Of a stretch of DNA of 64,000 bases, positions 52,634-60,965 are shown piece after piece. A model generated the notes under the pieces. That model ran no database searches. It was not told where the DNA came from and saw nothing but the letters and a program-made list of their open reading frames with translations. The translations under genes were made by a program, and so were the position numbers. Position 1 is the stretch's first letter. Every line of letters starts with the position of its first letter. Source of the stretch: Candidatus Melainabacteria bacterium (lineage in GTDB: Bacteria > Cyanobacteriota > Vampirovibrionia > Obscuribacterales > Obscuribacteraceae); the NCBI GenBank assembly GCA_003153555.1, contig PLZS01000088.1, forward strand, positions 1-64,000. The letters are read 5' to 3'.

Positions 52634-54058
52634 ATGGCAAATAAGCTATCAGTTGGTTTGGCGATCTCGATACTCCTCTCCGGTTCTTTCAGTAGTCTGG
52701 CTCTTGCTGATGATGCGACGTCGGCCCTCGAAAAACAGATCATGAACGGAGACGCAGCTCCATCGGGCAACCCGGATAACTTTCCCTGGATGAACAAAGA
52801 CGGGTCCGTAAAACCTTCAACGAACCCAGGCTCCGCCAATAGCACCCCTGCAGTGACTCCTTCAGTCAGTTCGCCGCCGCCGCCGCCTGTGCGTTCCGAG
52901 CCCATTCCACCAGCTCCCGTGGAAGTTAATAAGAGCCCGGCAGTTCATCCGGAAGCGGTTCGAGAAGAGAAATTGAAAGTCGAACATGCCGAAATTGAAC
53001 GCGCACCACGCGAAAAAACAGTGGAAGCACGTCCGGCTGAAGAAAGGCCGGGCGAAGCAAAAAAAACTACGATGCTCTATGGCCGCATCGAGCAGCTCAC
53101 TGCCGGTGCAGGGGCCAGTTTTCCGTCGTTGAAGGCGCAAACACCCATGATGGATCCACGAGGCGTTCTAGCAGGTAAAGCAGCCGCCAATGGGGGCAGC
53201 CCGTTTCTTGGCGCGGTCCTCAAATCCTTTCCTGTCAATTATCAAGGTAACTGGGGTGGACGGCTTGTGCTTCAGACAGTTCAAGTCGATCCTAACTACT
53301 ACCGCATCGATCCAGAAGAGGCGAGAAGAACCGTTCAAGCAATGAAGCCTGGCAATATTGGACAAGTAAACTTTATGTTCGACAGATCGCGAGGCGCAAT
53401 CAGCCTGGAACCGGCTAAGTGCCTGTTCATGGTTCCTGCAGGCGACACACAAGTGCCCGATGAGATGAAGAAAATGCTCGGCGCAGGCGGCGGCGGCAAT
53501 GCCGCTTTCGGTGGAATGATGAGCCAAATGGTGTCAAGTATGCCTGTGCCGATCGTTCTTGAATTTGGTGATGTGCAAACGAGTTCCGGAGTAACCAGCG
53601 TGTCCGGCAACCAACTGCGTCAAAGGGTGCTGAAAAACGAAACTCGTCAACTAGCGCCGAACGTACTTGAACAACAAATCGTGACGGAGGAGACGACTTG
53701 GGACAAGCACACCAATCAACCCCGCACCGGCTATGGTGAAAGTGTGGTTAAGTTTACGAGACAGTCGCCCACCGTACTTTATGTGCAAGCTGCAACTGTC
53801 AGTTACGGCGCGGACAAGAAATATTTGGCGAAGATGGTTTTGTACGGCAGCATCGGCAAGGGTGTAGTGATGAATACAGACCCAATGCAGGCTATGCAGA
53901 GCAGCATGCCAGGTATGAGCGGAATGGGCGGCATGGGCGGGCTGCAAAACATGTTCGGTGGCGGTGGTGCAGGTGGGGCGCAGATGCCGGGTCAAATTCC
54001 GGGTATGCCGGCGGGTGGTTTGGACGGTATGTTGAAGAATCTATTTGGTGGACAGTAA
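52634..54058 (+). CDS. Exported Pro- and Gly/Met-rich protein of unknown function
   Basis: 474 residues. Signal peptide 1-25 (LAISILLSGSFSSLALA). Residues 55-145 are Pro/Glu/Arg-rich and disordered (SPPPPPVRSEPIPPAP). A beta-rich domain spans about 190-400 (NYQGNWGGRLVLQTVQVDPNYYRIDPEEARR). The tail is Gly/Met-rich (GMSGMGGMGGLQNMFGGGG), reminiscent of sticky or amyloid-like segments. I do not recognise the central family. ATG 52634 is used. The HEAT-repeat gene starts 28 bp downstream. Confidence 0.7.
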   Translation: MANKLSVGLAISILLSGSFSSLALADDATSALEKQIMNGDAAPSGNPDNFPWMNKDGSVKPSTNPGSANSTPAVTPSVSSPPPPPVRSEPIPPAPVEVNKSPAVHPEAVREEKLKVEHAEIERAPREKTVEARPAEERPGEAKKTTMLYGRIEQLTAGAGASFPSLKAQTPMMDPRGVLAGKAAANGGSPFLGAVLKSFPVNYQGNWGGRLVLQTVQVDPNYYRIDPEEARRTVQAMKPGNIGQVNFMFDRSRGAISLEPAKCLFMVPAGDTQVPDEMKKMLGAGGGGNAAFGGMMSQMVSSMPVPIVLEFGDVQTSSGVTSVSGNQLRQRVLKNETRQLAPNVLEQQIVTEETTWDKHTNQPRTGYGESVVKFTRQSPTVLYVQAATVSYGADKKYLAKMVLYGSIGKGVVMNTDPMQAMQSSMPGMSGMGGMGGLQNMFGGGGAGGAQMPGQIPGMPAGGLDGMLKNLFGGQ

Positions 54059-54073
54059 CTGACTCTGACAAGA

Positions 54074-54079
54074 TATAAT
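54074..54079 (+). promoter_or_regulatory. TATAAT eight bases before the HEAT-repeat gene
   Basis: TATAAT ends at 54079 and the ATG is at 54087. If used as a -10 box, transcription would begin at or beside the start codon and give a leaderless mRNA. No clear -35 is seen. Confidence 0.4.
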
Positions 54080-54086
54080 TCTTGTC

Positions 54087-54608
54087 ATGGAATTAACTGA
54101 TTTCGCTGAAATTGTCGACAACATGATCGTGCAGCACGATTATCCGGGCTTTGAAGTCCGTGGGCTCAAGCTCGGTCTACCTGAATCAGTCCTGAAACTG
54201 CACGCTAAGGTTTTTGTGCAGGCGCTTGGGCATGAGAGCGTCTACGTCAAGCTGGCTGCTTTGCGTTGGTTTCAAGAACGACCAGGCGTCGCTAAGTCGT
54301 ACATCAAACCCATCATCGGCTTGCTAGACCATGCGGATGAGTGGGTGAGAATGGAAGCAGCAAAAACAGTTGAACGAGTTTCCTCCCCACCTGAAGATGC
54401 TGCTGTAAAAATTGCCCTGCTCTTGCGCGATCCCAACGTAGAAGTTCGAAAAACAGCAGCCAAAGCTTTAGGAAAAATGTGCAGCCGCACTACCAGTAAA
54501 AATGAAGCGATCGTGAAATCGTTGCACGATGCGGCTTCCGACGAAGATGCGGGCGTGCGCTGGAAGGCTCAAAAAGCGCTTAGACAAATCGGCGAGTATG
54601 CAAGCTAA
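54087..54608 (+). CDS. HEAT-repeat protein
   Basis: 173 residues, soluble, with three or four HEAT-like helical repeats (YVKLAALRWFQERPGVAKSYIKPIIGLLDHADEWVRMEAAKTVERV, NVEVRKTAAKALGKM, DAGVRWKAQKALRQI). Such proteins serve as interaction scaffolds, for example phycobilin-lyase or PBS-lyase HEAT relatives. No lyase-specific residue can be identified. The start ATG 54087 lacks a ribosome binding site. The stop overlaps the stop of the next gene by four bases. Confidence 0.78.
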   Translation: MELTDFAEIVDNMIVQHDYPGFEVRGLKLGLPESVLKLHAKVFVQALGHESVYVKLAALRWFQERPGVAKSYIKPIIGLLDHADEWVRMEAAKTVERVSSPPEDAAVKIALLLRDPNVEVRKTAAKALGKMCSRTTSKNEAIVKSLHDAASDEDAGVRWKAQKALRQIGEYAS

Positions 54609-55042
54609 GTATTTGTTTTTACTGCTTGCAATCCATCAACAATCTTTTGCATACGTTCAACAAACTTGTGATCGTTCTGAAGACGGCTGTAGTAGTCGTA
54701 TTCATAATATTGCTCCAAAAAATTCAAGTTGTATCTAATAATTTTGAGCAAGTCTGCCACCACTGTCTGCACGTCGACAGTGAGACTGCGTAATTCGTCA
54801 AGCGTCGTTTCCGGAATTGCATCGTAATGTGAAGCCAGCAGCAGGTGAGCTTCTTGAGTGACACGTCCACACAGGGCCGACAATTGATGCAGGTGCATAC
54901 GAATCATCTTTTCTTCTAATGTGACTCGCTTTTCACTCAAACCGCTCAGTGCCAAGCCAATCTCTATTTGCACTTTTGCCAAGTTGCTTAATTCGGGCAT
55001 CCATGCCGAAAGTGCATTGTGGTATTTTTCATCTTCGTGCAT
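54605..55042 (-). CDS. Helical protein of unknown function
   Basis: 145 residues, all-helical by composition, without signal peptide or membrane helix (LAKVQIEIGLALSGLSEKRVTLEEKM, LLASHYDAIPETTLDELRSLTVDVQTVVADLL). Aromatic-rich C-terminal segment LNFLEQYYEYDYYSRL. It could form a four-helix bundle. ATG 55042 has AAAGAG about seven bases upstream. It is tail-to-tail with the HEAT gene, with a four-base overlap of the stops. No family recognised. Confidence 0.6.
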   Translation of the reverse strand: MHEDEKYHNALSAWMPELSNLAKVQIEIGLALSGLSEKRVTLEEKMIRMHLHQLSALCGRVTQEAHLLLASHYDAIPETTLDELRSLTVDVQTVVADLLKIIRYNLNFLEQYYEYDYYSRLQNDHKFVERMQKIVDGLQAVKTNT

Positions 55043-55381
55043 TGGTAGCTCTTTTGCGGGAAACTGATCATATCAGCTGTCACGTTGGTCGGAATGACGC
55101 TGGTTCTCCTCCCAGGAGTCGTCTGAAGCGGTTGTGCGAGGATAGCCTGTCCAAGAAGCGTATCAGGATGCCTGCACTTCATTTCCGATTAATGAAGCCT
55201 TGAGTGGCTTGCTAGATACGAACCAAACGGTCCACTATTGGACCGAGACGTCCGCTAGGTTCGATCGGAGATACGCCCGTCATACAATTCACGCGCTGGG
55301 CAAGAGGGCGGAATTTAAAAGCCGCTGTAAGACTTGCTTACAACGGCTTTTGTTCTCTAGTTGGAGGAGTCGGTAAAACTT
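55043..55381. other. Gene-free interval with degenerate repeat and terminator
   Basis: Contains a decayed relative of the GC-stem repeats near 55155-55185 (AGGATGCCTGCACTTCATTT) and the terminator at 55317-55351. No open frame with support. Confidence 0.45.
55317..55351 (-). terminator. Bidirectional terminator
   Basis: AAAAGCCGCTGTAAG and CTTACAACGGCTTTT form a 15-bp stem with one mismatch around ACTTG-type loop bases. T-runs exist on both strands. It ends the ribbon-helix-helix gene, whose stop is 31 bases away. Confidence 0.88.
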
Positions 55382-55585
55382 CTACGAAAGAGTGTTGGCG
55401 AAGGTATCAGCTGTTTCTAGTGTGCTGACGGCCAAATGTGCACCTTGAGTGCGTCTAAAGTTGTCGAGGTAACGACGGAGAGCTTCTCTAATTAAGTCGG
55501 AGCGGGTGCGGTGTTCGCATTGAGCGATGAAATCAACTTGTTCTAGCATTGCTGGTGGCAGAGCGATCAGTACCTTCTTGGGCAT
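55382..55585 (-). CDS. Ribbon-helix-helix (CopG-type) DNA-binding protein
   Basis: 67 residues. KKVLIALPPAMLEQVDFIAQ is the beta strand and helix A; CEHRTRSDLIREALRRYLDNF is helix B of an RHH fold. This fold binds DNA as a dimer, often as an antitoxin or local repressor. No toxin gene is adjacent, so a stand-alone regulator is more likely. ATG 55585 precedes the long gap upstream; the terminator follows. Confidence 0.85.
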   Translation of the reverse strand: MPKKVLIALPPAMLEQVDFIAQCEHRTRSDLIREALRRYLDNFRRTQGAHLAVSTLETADTFANTLS

Positions 55586-56073
55586 AAGCTTAGTTCCTCA
55601 CATAGACAGCAGGGGATATCGGGAGCTACTCAGTTCAACTCTAAGTAGATCCAACAATTACGGTTCTTAACAGAACTTGTAACTTCAGAGGCGGAGGCGC
55701 GATTAATCAACCACCTTCTTTATGCTATTCACTTTACACACTGGAACGAATATCGTAAAGGTCCAAGAGAGGCATAAATGCTCATTTTAGCTAAACGCGA
55801 GATAAAAGGATTTTCTGAATCTCTACAACGCAACAAAGACAACATTCTGTGTGTAAACTCCCGAAAACATGCGTGTTTCAGACATACAGTTAGATACTCT
55901 CAGACATATATCGTCACTTGCAAATCTCTGCGGTTGTGCTAGCAGAGTTTTGAAAAGTGCTTGCAACCCTGATTCTCTCATCGAGTAAGTTATAATTGGC
56001 CCTCGTCCCAATTTTTAGTTCCTTTGAAACTAAGGAACGATGCGGCTTTGCAAGAGGCTGCGAGGAGAAGAGC
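55586..56073. other. Divergent intergenic region
   Basis: Almost 490 bp with no supported gene. It contains a TATAAT at 55991 and promoters for the RHH gene and the lumazine-synthase-like gene. A TCAGACATACAGTT / TCAGACATATATC near-repeat occurs at about 55877 and 55899. Confidence 0.4.
55991..55996 (+). promoter_or_regulatory. Candidate -10 box before the RibH-like gene
   Basis: TATAAT 78 bases before ATG 56074, in the context AAGTTATAATTGG. No -35 at standard spacing, though TTGCAA lies 24 bases upstream. Confidence 0.35.
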
Positions 56074-56643
56074 ATGGTCAACAAAATACCTTCCTATGTA
56101 ATCAGTGCAGGTGGCAAATTCGCGATTTTGTCTAGCAGATGTCATCCCGCCAGCAGTCAGGTCATGGCAGCAGCATCAAAGGATGCTTTGGAATCATGCG
56201 GTGTTGAGACCGACGACATCTATTTAATAGATTGTCCATCTGATTCTTTATTGACTGGTATGAGCAGAGAGATCGCAAAGAGCGGATCGTTCGCTGCAGT
56301 CATAAGTCTGGCTGTTTTAGGCAATGACAGCGAGTATGCCGAATCAATCCGAATCGGAATGACTACAAGCGATTTCAGCGTTCCAGTGATACCAGCCGTG
56401 ATGCCAGAGAGATGCGGCGAATCCGCTATTGCTCTAGCAGCTCAAAAAGCGGCACGTTCTGCAATCGAATTAGTCAATTTTTCAAGCATGCTCTCAGAAT
56501 TTAGCGTTGCTCAAAATTTTGCAGATCTCGAAGACGAGGTTGAAGAAGTGCCAACAGCGGCAAAGCCAAGAGCTACGCGTGCACGAAGAACGACTGCTGC
56601 AGCCACTACAAACGGTCGTCGAACGAAGAGGAAAACACGGTAA
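56074..56643 (+). CDS. Divergent lumazine-synthase-fold protein with Arg/Lys-rich tail
   Basis: Residues 14-135 follow the RibH (6,7-dimethyl-8-ribityllumazine synthase) pattern: KFAILSSRCHPASSQVMAAASKDALESCGV, EIAKSGSFAAVISLAVLG and VPVIPAVMPERCGESAIALAAQKAARSAIELV. The catalytic histidine segment (usually G-x-T-P-H-F) reads GNDSEYAESI, so riboflavin synthesis is unlikely. Residues 150-163 are acidic (DLEDEVEEVP), and the last 26 residues carry eleven Arg/Lys (KPRATRARR, NGRRTKRKTR), like nucleic-acid-binding arms. ATG 56074 follows GAGGAG at 56062-56067. Its stop overlaps the exonuclease III start (TAATG), implying coupled expression. A structural or nucleic-acid-associated role is inference. 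Confidence 0.72.
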   Translation: MVNKIPSYVISAGGKFAILSSRCHPASSQVMAAASKDALESCGVETDDIYLIDCPSDSLLTGMSREIAKSGSFAAVISLAVLGNDSEYAESIRIGMTTSDFSVPVIPAVMPERCGESAIALAAQKAARSAIELVNFSSMLSEFSVAQNFADLEDEVEEVPTAAKPRATRARRTTAAATTNGRRTKRKTR

Positions 56644-57410
56644 TGATCATAGCGACGTGGAATGTCAACTCCATTTCGGTCCGTTTGCCACAATTAATTG
56701 ATTGGCTACAGACGCATAAACCAAATGTGGTGTGCTTGCAAGAGACAAAAACAGTAGATGATAAATTCCCTTTCGAAAAATTGTCTGAGGTTGGCTACAA
56801 CTGCGAGTTCTTCGGGGAACGGTCGTACAACGGCGTAGCCATCCTTTCTGATCGTCCGATCATGAACGTTCGCAAAGGATTCATCGATGGTGATGAGCAG
56901 AGCCAAAAAAGACTGATTGAGGCCGAAATAGATTCAGTGCACATCATTAATGTGTACATCCCAAACGGGTCTGCTGTAGGTTCTAGCAAATACGAGTTCA
57001 AACTCGATTGGCTGCAAAGACTTCATCATCACATTGCACACAATCACGATATGAACAAGCAACTTGTGCTATGCGGAGATTTCAATATTGCCACAGAGGA
57101 CATTGATTGCTACAACGCAGAGTTGGTTAAAGGCACCATCATGGTCAGTGATGCTGAACGGTCGTCGCTGGATCAGGTCAAGGCACTTGGTTTTGTAGAT
57201 ACATTCAGAATGCACAATAAGGAAGCCGGGCAATTTTCATGGTGGGATTACAGAATGGGCTGTTTTCGACGCAACATGGGTTTTCGTATCGACCACATTT
57301 GGGCCAGCGAATCACTCGCTTCTCAATGCGAGAGCGTATTCATTGACAAAGCGCCTCGCAAAATGGAACGACCTTCTGATCATGCTCCTGTCGTTGCTAA
57401 ATTCAACTGA
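56643..57410 (+). CDS. xth: Exodeoxyribonuclease III (AP endonuclease)
   Basis: Base-excision-repair nuclease of the EEP family that cuts at abasic sites and degrades 3' ends. Motifs: IATWNVNSISVRLPQLIDWL with Asn7, LQETK with Glu34, GDFNIA, FRIDHIWAS and the final SDHAPVVAKF, with catalytic Asp/His. Length 255 is typical. ATG 56643 overlaps the stop of the RibH-like gene by one base (TAATG), so the two proteins are made together. A bidirectional terminator separates it from the acyl-CoA dehydrogenase. Confidence 0.95.
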   Translation: MIIATWNVNSISVRLPQLIDWLQTHKPNVVCLQETKTVDDKFPFEKLSEVGYNCEFFGERSYNGVAILSDRPIMNVRKGFIDGDEQSQKRLIEAEIDSVHIINVYIPNGSAVGSSKYEFKLDWLQRLHHHIAHNHDMNKQLVLCGDFNIATEDIDCYNAELVKGTIMVSDAERSSLDQVKALGFVDTFRMHNKEAGQFSWWDYRMGCFRRNMGFRIDHIWASESLASQCESVFIDKAPRKMERPSDHAPVVAKFN

Positions 57411-57458
57411 CGCCCTTGTGACGCTACGTGCCGGTACTTATCGCAGAACGAATAAAAA

Positions 57459-57486
57459 AGCGAGAGATGTGGAATCATCCCTCGCT
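57459..57486. terminator. Bidirectional terminator between xth and acyl-CoA dehydrogenase
   Basis: AGCGAG-A-GATG pairs with CATC-C-CTCGCT around a short loop, with A-run before and TTTT after. It sits between the convergent genes. Confidence 0.85.
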
Positions 57487-57550
57487 CGATTTTAAGGAGC
57501 CTTAGAGCGCTTGCTATTGTGTCTGGGCTGGTTGGTCACTCTACGGCGAA

Positions 57551-59488
57551 TTACGCGCCGACCTTTGACTTTTCTTTCGTTTCAGCCTTCTTTGTATAAG
57601 GGAAGATGATTTCATCCTTATAGATAGATTCCAATGAAGGAATTCCACCGGCAACGATCATATCTGCGAGTTTTCCGCAAGCGCGAAAATATTGATCAGA
57701 TGGACGTTCGCCGGTTAACTTGCGTGTCAGATCTTGGCACAGGATATCGGTTGAAGCGATAGTCACTTCATCGCCTTGTTGGTGCGCCCACAAAGATGTC
57801 ACCAAAATAATTATCGTGTCTTGGACACGTTGGGACATTTCAGCGATGCGGCACTGACGGTCAGCGAGTTTGAGTTGATGCTTTACCATGGCTTCGCTCA
57901 ATTCGATCGGACTGGCGTTCAACATTTCCATAGCAAAATCTACATGCGCTTGCAAGAGCGGATTCATATTCGGCACTTGATGATTGTCCGCGCCAGTGAA
58001 CATCTTACCGAGCCGCCAAGTCGCATACGGAATTATCTCGTTGCGAAGTGCCCAGGCGTGTGCTGGATTAGCGGGATTGAAATTGCGAATGTTTTCTCGC
58101 TGCAAAGCCTTACCAACAGGTTCAAAGTATTTCTGTCCATGATGTTTTGCGAGCGATTTGAAAAACGCCATGCCAAGCATTTCCCCTTCGCCCTCATAAA
58201 TACATGGTGCCAGAAAATCGTGCACGTTATCCCCGAACAAATGACCATAGACAAATGAACGACCACCGTGCGTTTTCATGAAGAGTTCAATGGCCACTTC
58301 TTTTTCTGCTTCGCTGCCAAAAATCTTGGCAATCACGCATTCCAGTTCGCCTCGATAGCCCTGATCAAGCAACCACGAACCCCACTGATAGAGGGCATTT
58401 GCTCCGCAAATTAAGGCAGCGCACCTGGCAATTCTTCTTTTAATGAGTTCTCTAGTTTCAATCGCGTTACCATACGTTTCTCTAAAATTCGCCCACGGCA
58501 ACATATTCGCAAGCATTACTTTCATCACACCTGCGGCATTCGCACACAATGCCAAGCGACCTAAGTTCAAGCCATGATAGGCGACGGTCAATCCATCACC
58601 AATTGGTGGCACCAGAAGATTTTCTTTGGGAACAAGAAAGTCTTTGAACTTCAAACCGTTGTTGTAAGCATGTTTGAGAGCGTAAATGCCATAGTGGACA
58701 ATTTGGAAATTTTCATTTTCCGCTTTTGGAAGGTCTGCAATCAACGCTGCTGGTTTTCCATCTATCAAACAAACGATGCCGACCGTCCTTCCTGGAATCG
58801 CGTTGGTGATGAATACCTTTTCGCCGTTAATGACATAATTGTCGCCTTTCAAAACTGCTGTGGTTCTCAAAGCGGTCAAGTCGGAACCGGCCCACGGTTC
58901 TGTTAGTGCAAATGCAGAGAGTGTTTCGCCAGAGGCGAGCAGAGGCAAAAAGCGTTTCTTTTGCTCTTCTGTGCCAAAAGATGCAACGGGATCGACTGCT
59001 CCAATGCAGCCGTGCACTGAAGCCAGCCCAGCACTTGTCGGGTCTATCGTTGCCACTTCGGAAAGGAAAGTCATAAACTGCCGAATTGTTGCACCCTGTC
59101 CACCATATTTTTTCGGAATCAGCATGCCCCAATAGCCTGCCTCAGCCAGTTCTTGAAGGATTTGATCGGAGACTTTTCCCTTCGCATCCCAAACCGTGTT
59201 GGCCTTTTGATGCTTCTGCAAAACCTCAAGGCATTTTTTCATCGAAGGGATCGAAACGTCGGCAGCTGCTGACTTGGGCGTCGTAAAAAGGTTAATCGGT
59301 ACGCTATCATCCCAAATAGCCCTGTGGATGGGACTGTTGACAGTTTTGTACTCCTCAGCGAACATCGATTCGACCTGATCATCAGCGCGGTCCACCGCGC
59401 CTGTTTTGGTCGCTTCTTCTTCGGTCTTACCGCCCAACCGCAGCGCGGTTTCGGCGAAGCTGACGTCTTTGTTTGGGTCCGTTGTCAT
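57551..59488 (-). CDS. Acyl-CoA dehydrogenase with long C-terminal region
   Basis: 645-residue flavoprotein of the VLCAD/ACAD9-like long class. FAD/substrate motif FALTEPWAGSD, active-site Glu region YEGEGEMLG, N-terminal domain with YWGMLIPKKYGGQGAT. The extra 170 residues after the core form a helical dimer-type domain. It starts fatty acid beta-oxidation or related acyl oxidation by forming the enoyl-CoA. ATG 59488 is used. It is monocistronic between xth (convergent) and a gene-free gap. Confidence 0.94.
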   Translation of the reverse strand: MTTDPNKDVSFAETALRLGGKTEEEATKTGAVDRADDQVESMFAEEYKTVNSPIHRAIWDDSVPINLFTTPKSAAADVSIPSMKKCLEVLQKHQKANTVWDAKGKVSDQILQELAEAGYWGMLIPKKYGGQGATIRQFMTFLSEVATIDPTSAGLASVHGCIGAVDPVASFGTEEQKKRFLPLLASGETLSAFALTEPWAGSDLTALRTTAVLKGDNYVINGEKVFITNAIPGRTVGIVCLIDGKPAALIADLPKAENENFQIVHYGIYALKHAYNNGLKFKDFLVPKENLLVPPIGDGLTVAYHGLNLGRLALCANAAGVMKVMLANMLPWANFRETYGNAIETRELIKRRIARCAALICGANALYQWGSWLLDQGYRGELECVIAKIFGSEAEKEVAIELFMKTHGGRSFVYGHLFGDNVHDFLAPCIYEGEGEMLGMAFFKSLAKHHGQKYFEPVGKALQRENIRNFNPANPAHAWALRNEIIPYATWRLGKMFTGADNHQVPNMNPLLQAHVDFAMEMLNASPIELSEAMVKHQLKLADRQCRIAEMSQRVQDTIIILVTSLWAHQQGDEVTIASTDILCQDLTRKLTGERPSDQYFRACGKLADMIVAGGIPSLESIYKDEIIFPYTKKAETKEKSKVGA

Positions 59489-59789
59489 ATTGATTGCCTT
59501 TATATGAGCCGATCATATTGATCATAGCCCATCCTGACGGGGGTCGCCGCTCAGCTCGGAGAACCAAGCCAGCAAAGATCATAGCGGCATTTAAGAGAAA
59601 CTTTTGCCGCGCTGCGCAACTTGCACTCTTTTAAAGGCAACCTCGGTGCGAAAATGTGGGAATCGAAATGAAGCTCGGATCACAAGACCCGTCTTGATAC
59701 GTGTAGTGGGCGGCATTGACAATCGCCCTTCAGCAATCCCATTACCAGGCTCAGACTTGGTGCCGGCAAGGATGCCGGCGCTCCCAGGC
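59489..59789. other. Gap with dispersed repeat
   Basis: No supported gene. The right end is the 30-bp repeat copy at 59761-59790, which overlaps the rnd stop by one base. The rest shows no hairpin with a T-run. Confidence 0.45.
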
Positions 59790-59790
59790 T
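59761..59790. repeat. Dispersed palindromic repeat, copy 2
   Basis: Identical over 30 bp to 45155-45184, including the GCCGGC/GCCGGC arms around AAGGAT and the GCTCCCAGGCT tail. It lies at the 3' end of rnd. Confidence 0.85.
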
Positions 59791-60962
59791 TAAATGCCTA
59801 GCTGTATCGGTGGATCGGCGTTATTGTCAATTGCCACCGTAAATGGTGCACCGTCCAGCAACTTGATTAGCTTTTCTCCAGCCATATCACGACGCCATCC
59901 CTGCAGCAATGGTAAGGGAGAAGTTGTTAGTGCATCTTCTCGGTGGGCTCGAACCAGCGCCTGTAAATCATCGCGAGTGCAAACAAGCTCGGTGGCTATG
60001 TCAGCGTTGTAGGCTATTACCTTGAGGATCGCAAACATATAATCCGCTAACAATACTTCTCGCTTTGGAGGGATGCGAGAACTTGGCCAAGAAGGCAGTT
60101 CTGCTTCTGGTATTAGCATTCCTTTTTCAACGGCCTTCAACATCAAATTGCCGAAGGTTCTAATTTGATCAGGACGAATACCGCGAATTCTTTGAATATC
60201 CGAGATGTTCTGCGGAGGGCGACGGCTAATTTCTACTAGCGAATTGTCAGCCAAAATCGATTTCGCCGGCTTGTTCGTGCGCACCGCTTCTTTGTTTCTC
60301 CAATCAGACAATGATTGAAGAACAGCTAATCCACGACGATTGAGACCGCTCGCACCCTTAATGCGTAAATAATCGTTACTGCGATCGCGCTGATATTTCT
60401 CAGCTAGAACGTAGCGTTTGCATTCCTCTTCGGCCCAGGACAATCTTCCCTGCTCTTTCAATATGACGCAAAGTTTGTCATACATCGGCAACAGATGACA
60501 AACATCCTCTAGTGCATACTCAATTTGCGAATGCGTCAACGGTCTGCCGAGCCAATCCGTAAAGCTTTCGGTTTTAGCAATGGTGACACCGAGCAGTTGA
60601 CTAAGCAATTTTCCATAACCAATTGGATAGCCGAAGCCACCAAAACCAGCGCCGATTTGAGTGTCAAAAATGTTTTGGGGCACCAATCCGGACAATCCAT
60701 AGACCAGATCCAAATCCTGATTGGCGGCGTGAAGAACGACGAGAACGTGAGGATTACAAATGCGTTCCCAGAGCATCGTCAAATCAGGCAAAGCCAGGGG
60801 ATCGACAATGTGCGCGGCATGATCGGTTGCAACTTGCACAAGACAAAGAACCGGTTCGAACGTGCGCTCGGGGATAAATTCCAAATCCATCGCGCATCGA
60901 CCGCTGCTATCGATTTCTTCGCATAGCTTTCTCAATTCAGATTGGTCAGTAATGATGGACAT
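59790..60962 (-). CDS. rnd: Ribonuclease D
   Basis: 3'-5' exoribonuclease that trims tRNA precursors. DEDDy exonuclease: Asp26 and Glu28 (MDLEF), Asp83 region (HAANQDLDLV), Tyr149 and Asp153 (YALEDVCHL). An HRDC domain follows (about 210-290, VLQSLSDWRNKEAVRTNKPAKSIL). Length is normal. ATG 60962 is three bases after the stop of the IMPase-like gene, so they form an operon. Together with cca it supports tRNA maturation. Confidence 0.94.
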   Translation of the reverse strand: MSIITDQSELRKLCEEIDSSGRCAMDLEFIPERTFEPVLCLVQVATDHAAHIVDPLALPDLTMLWERICNPHVLVVLHAANQDLDLVYGLSGLVPQNIFDTQIGAGFGGFGYPIGYGKLLSQLLGVTIAKTESFTDWLGRPLTHSQIEYALEDVCHLLPMYDKLCVILKEQGRLSWAEEECKRYVLAEKYQRDRSNDYLRIKGASGLNRRGLAVLQSLSDWRNKEAVRTNKPAKSILADNSLVEISRRPPQNISDIQRIRGIRPDQIRTFGNLMLKAVEKGMLIPEAELPSWPSSRIPPKREVLLADYMFAILKVIAYNADIATELVCTRDDLQALVRAHREDALTTSPLPLLQGWRRDMAGEKLIKLLDGAPFTVAIDNNADPPIQLGI

Positions 60963-60965
60963 GTT

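Noticed and set aside
55382..55585. Toxin-antitoxin pair built on the RHH protein
   Set aside because: No adjacent small toxin frame with a ribosome binding site is present on either side.
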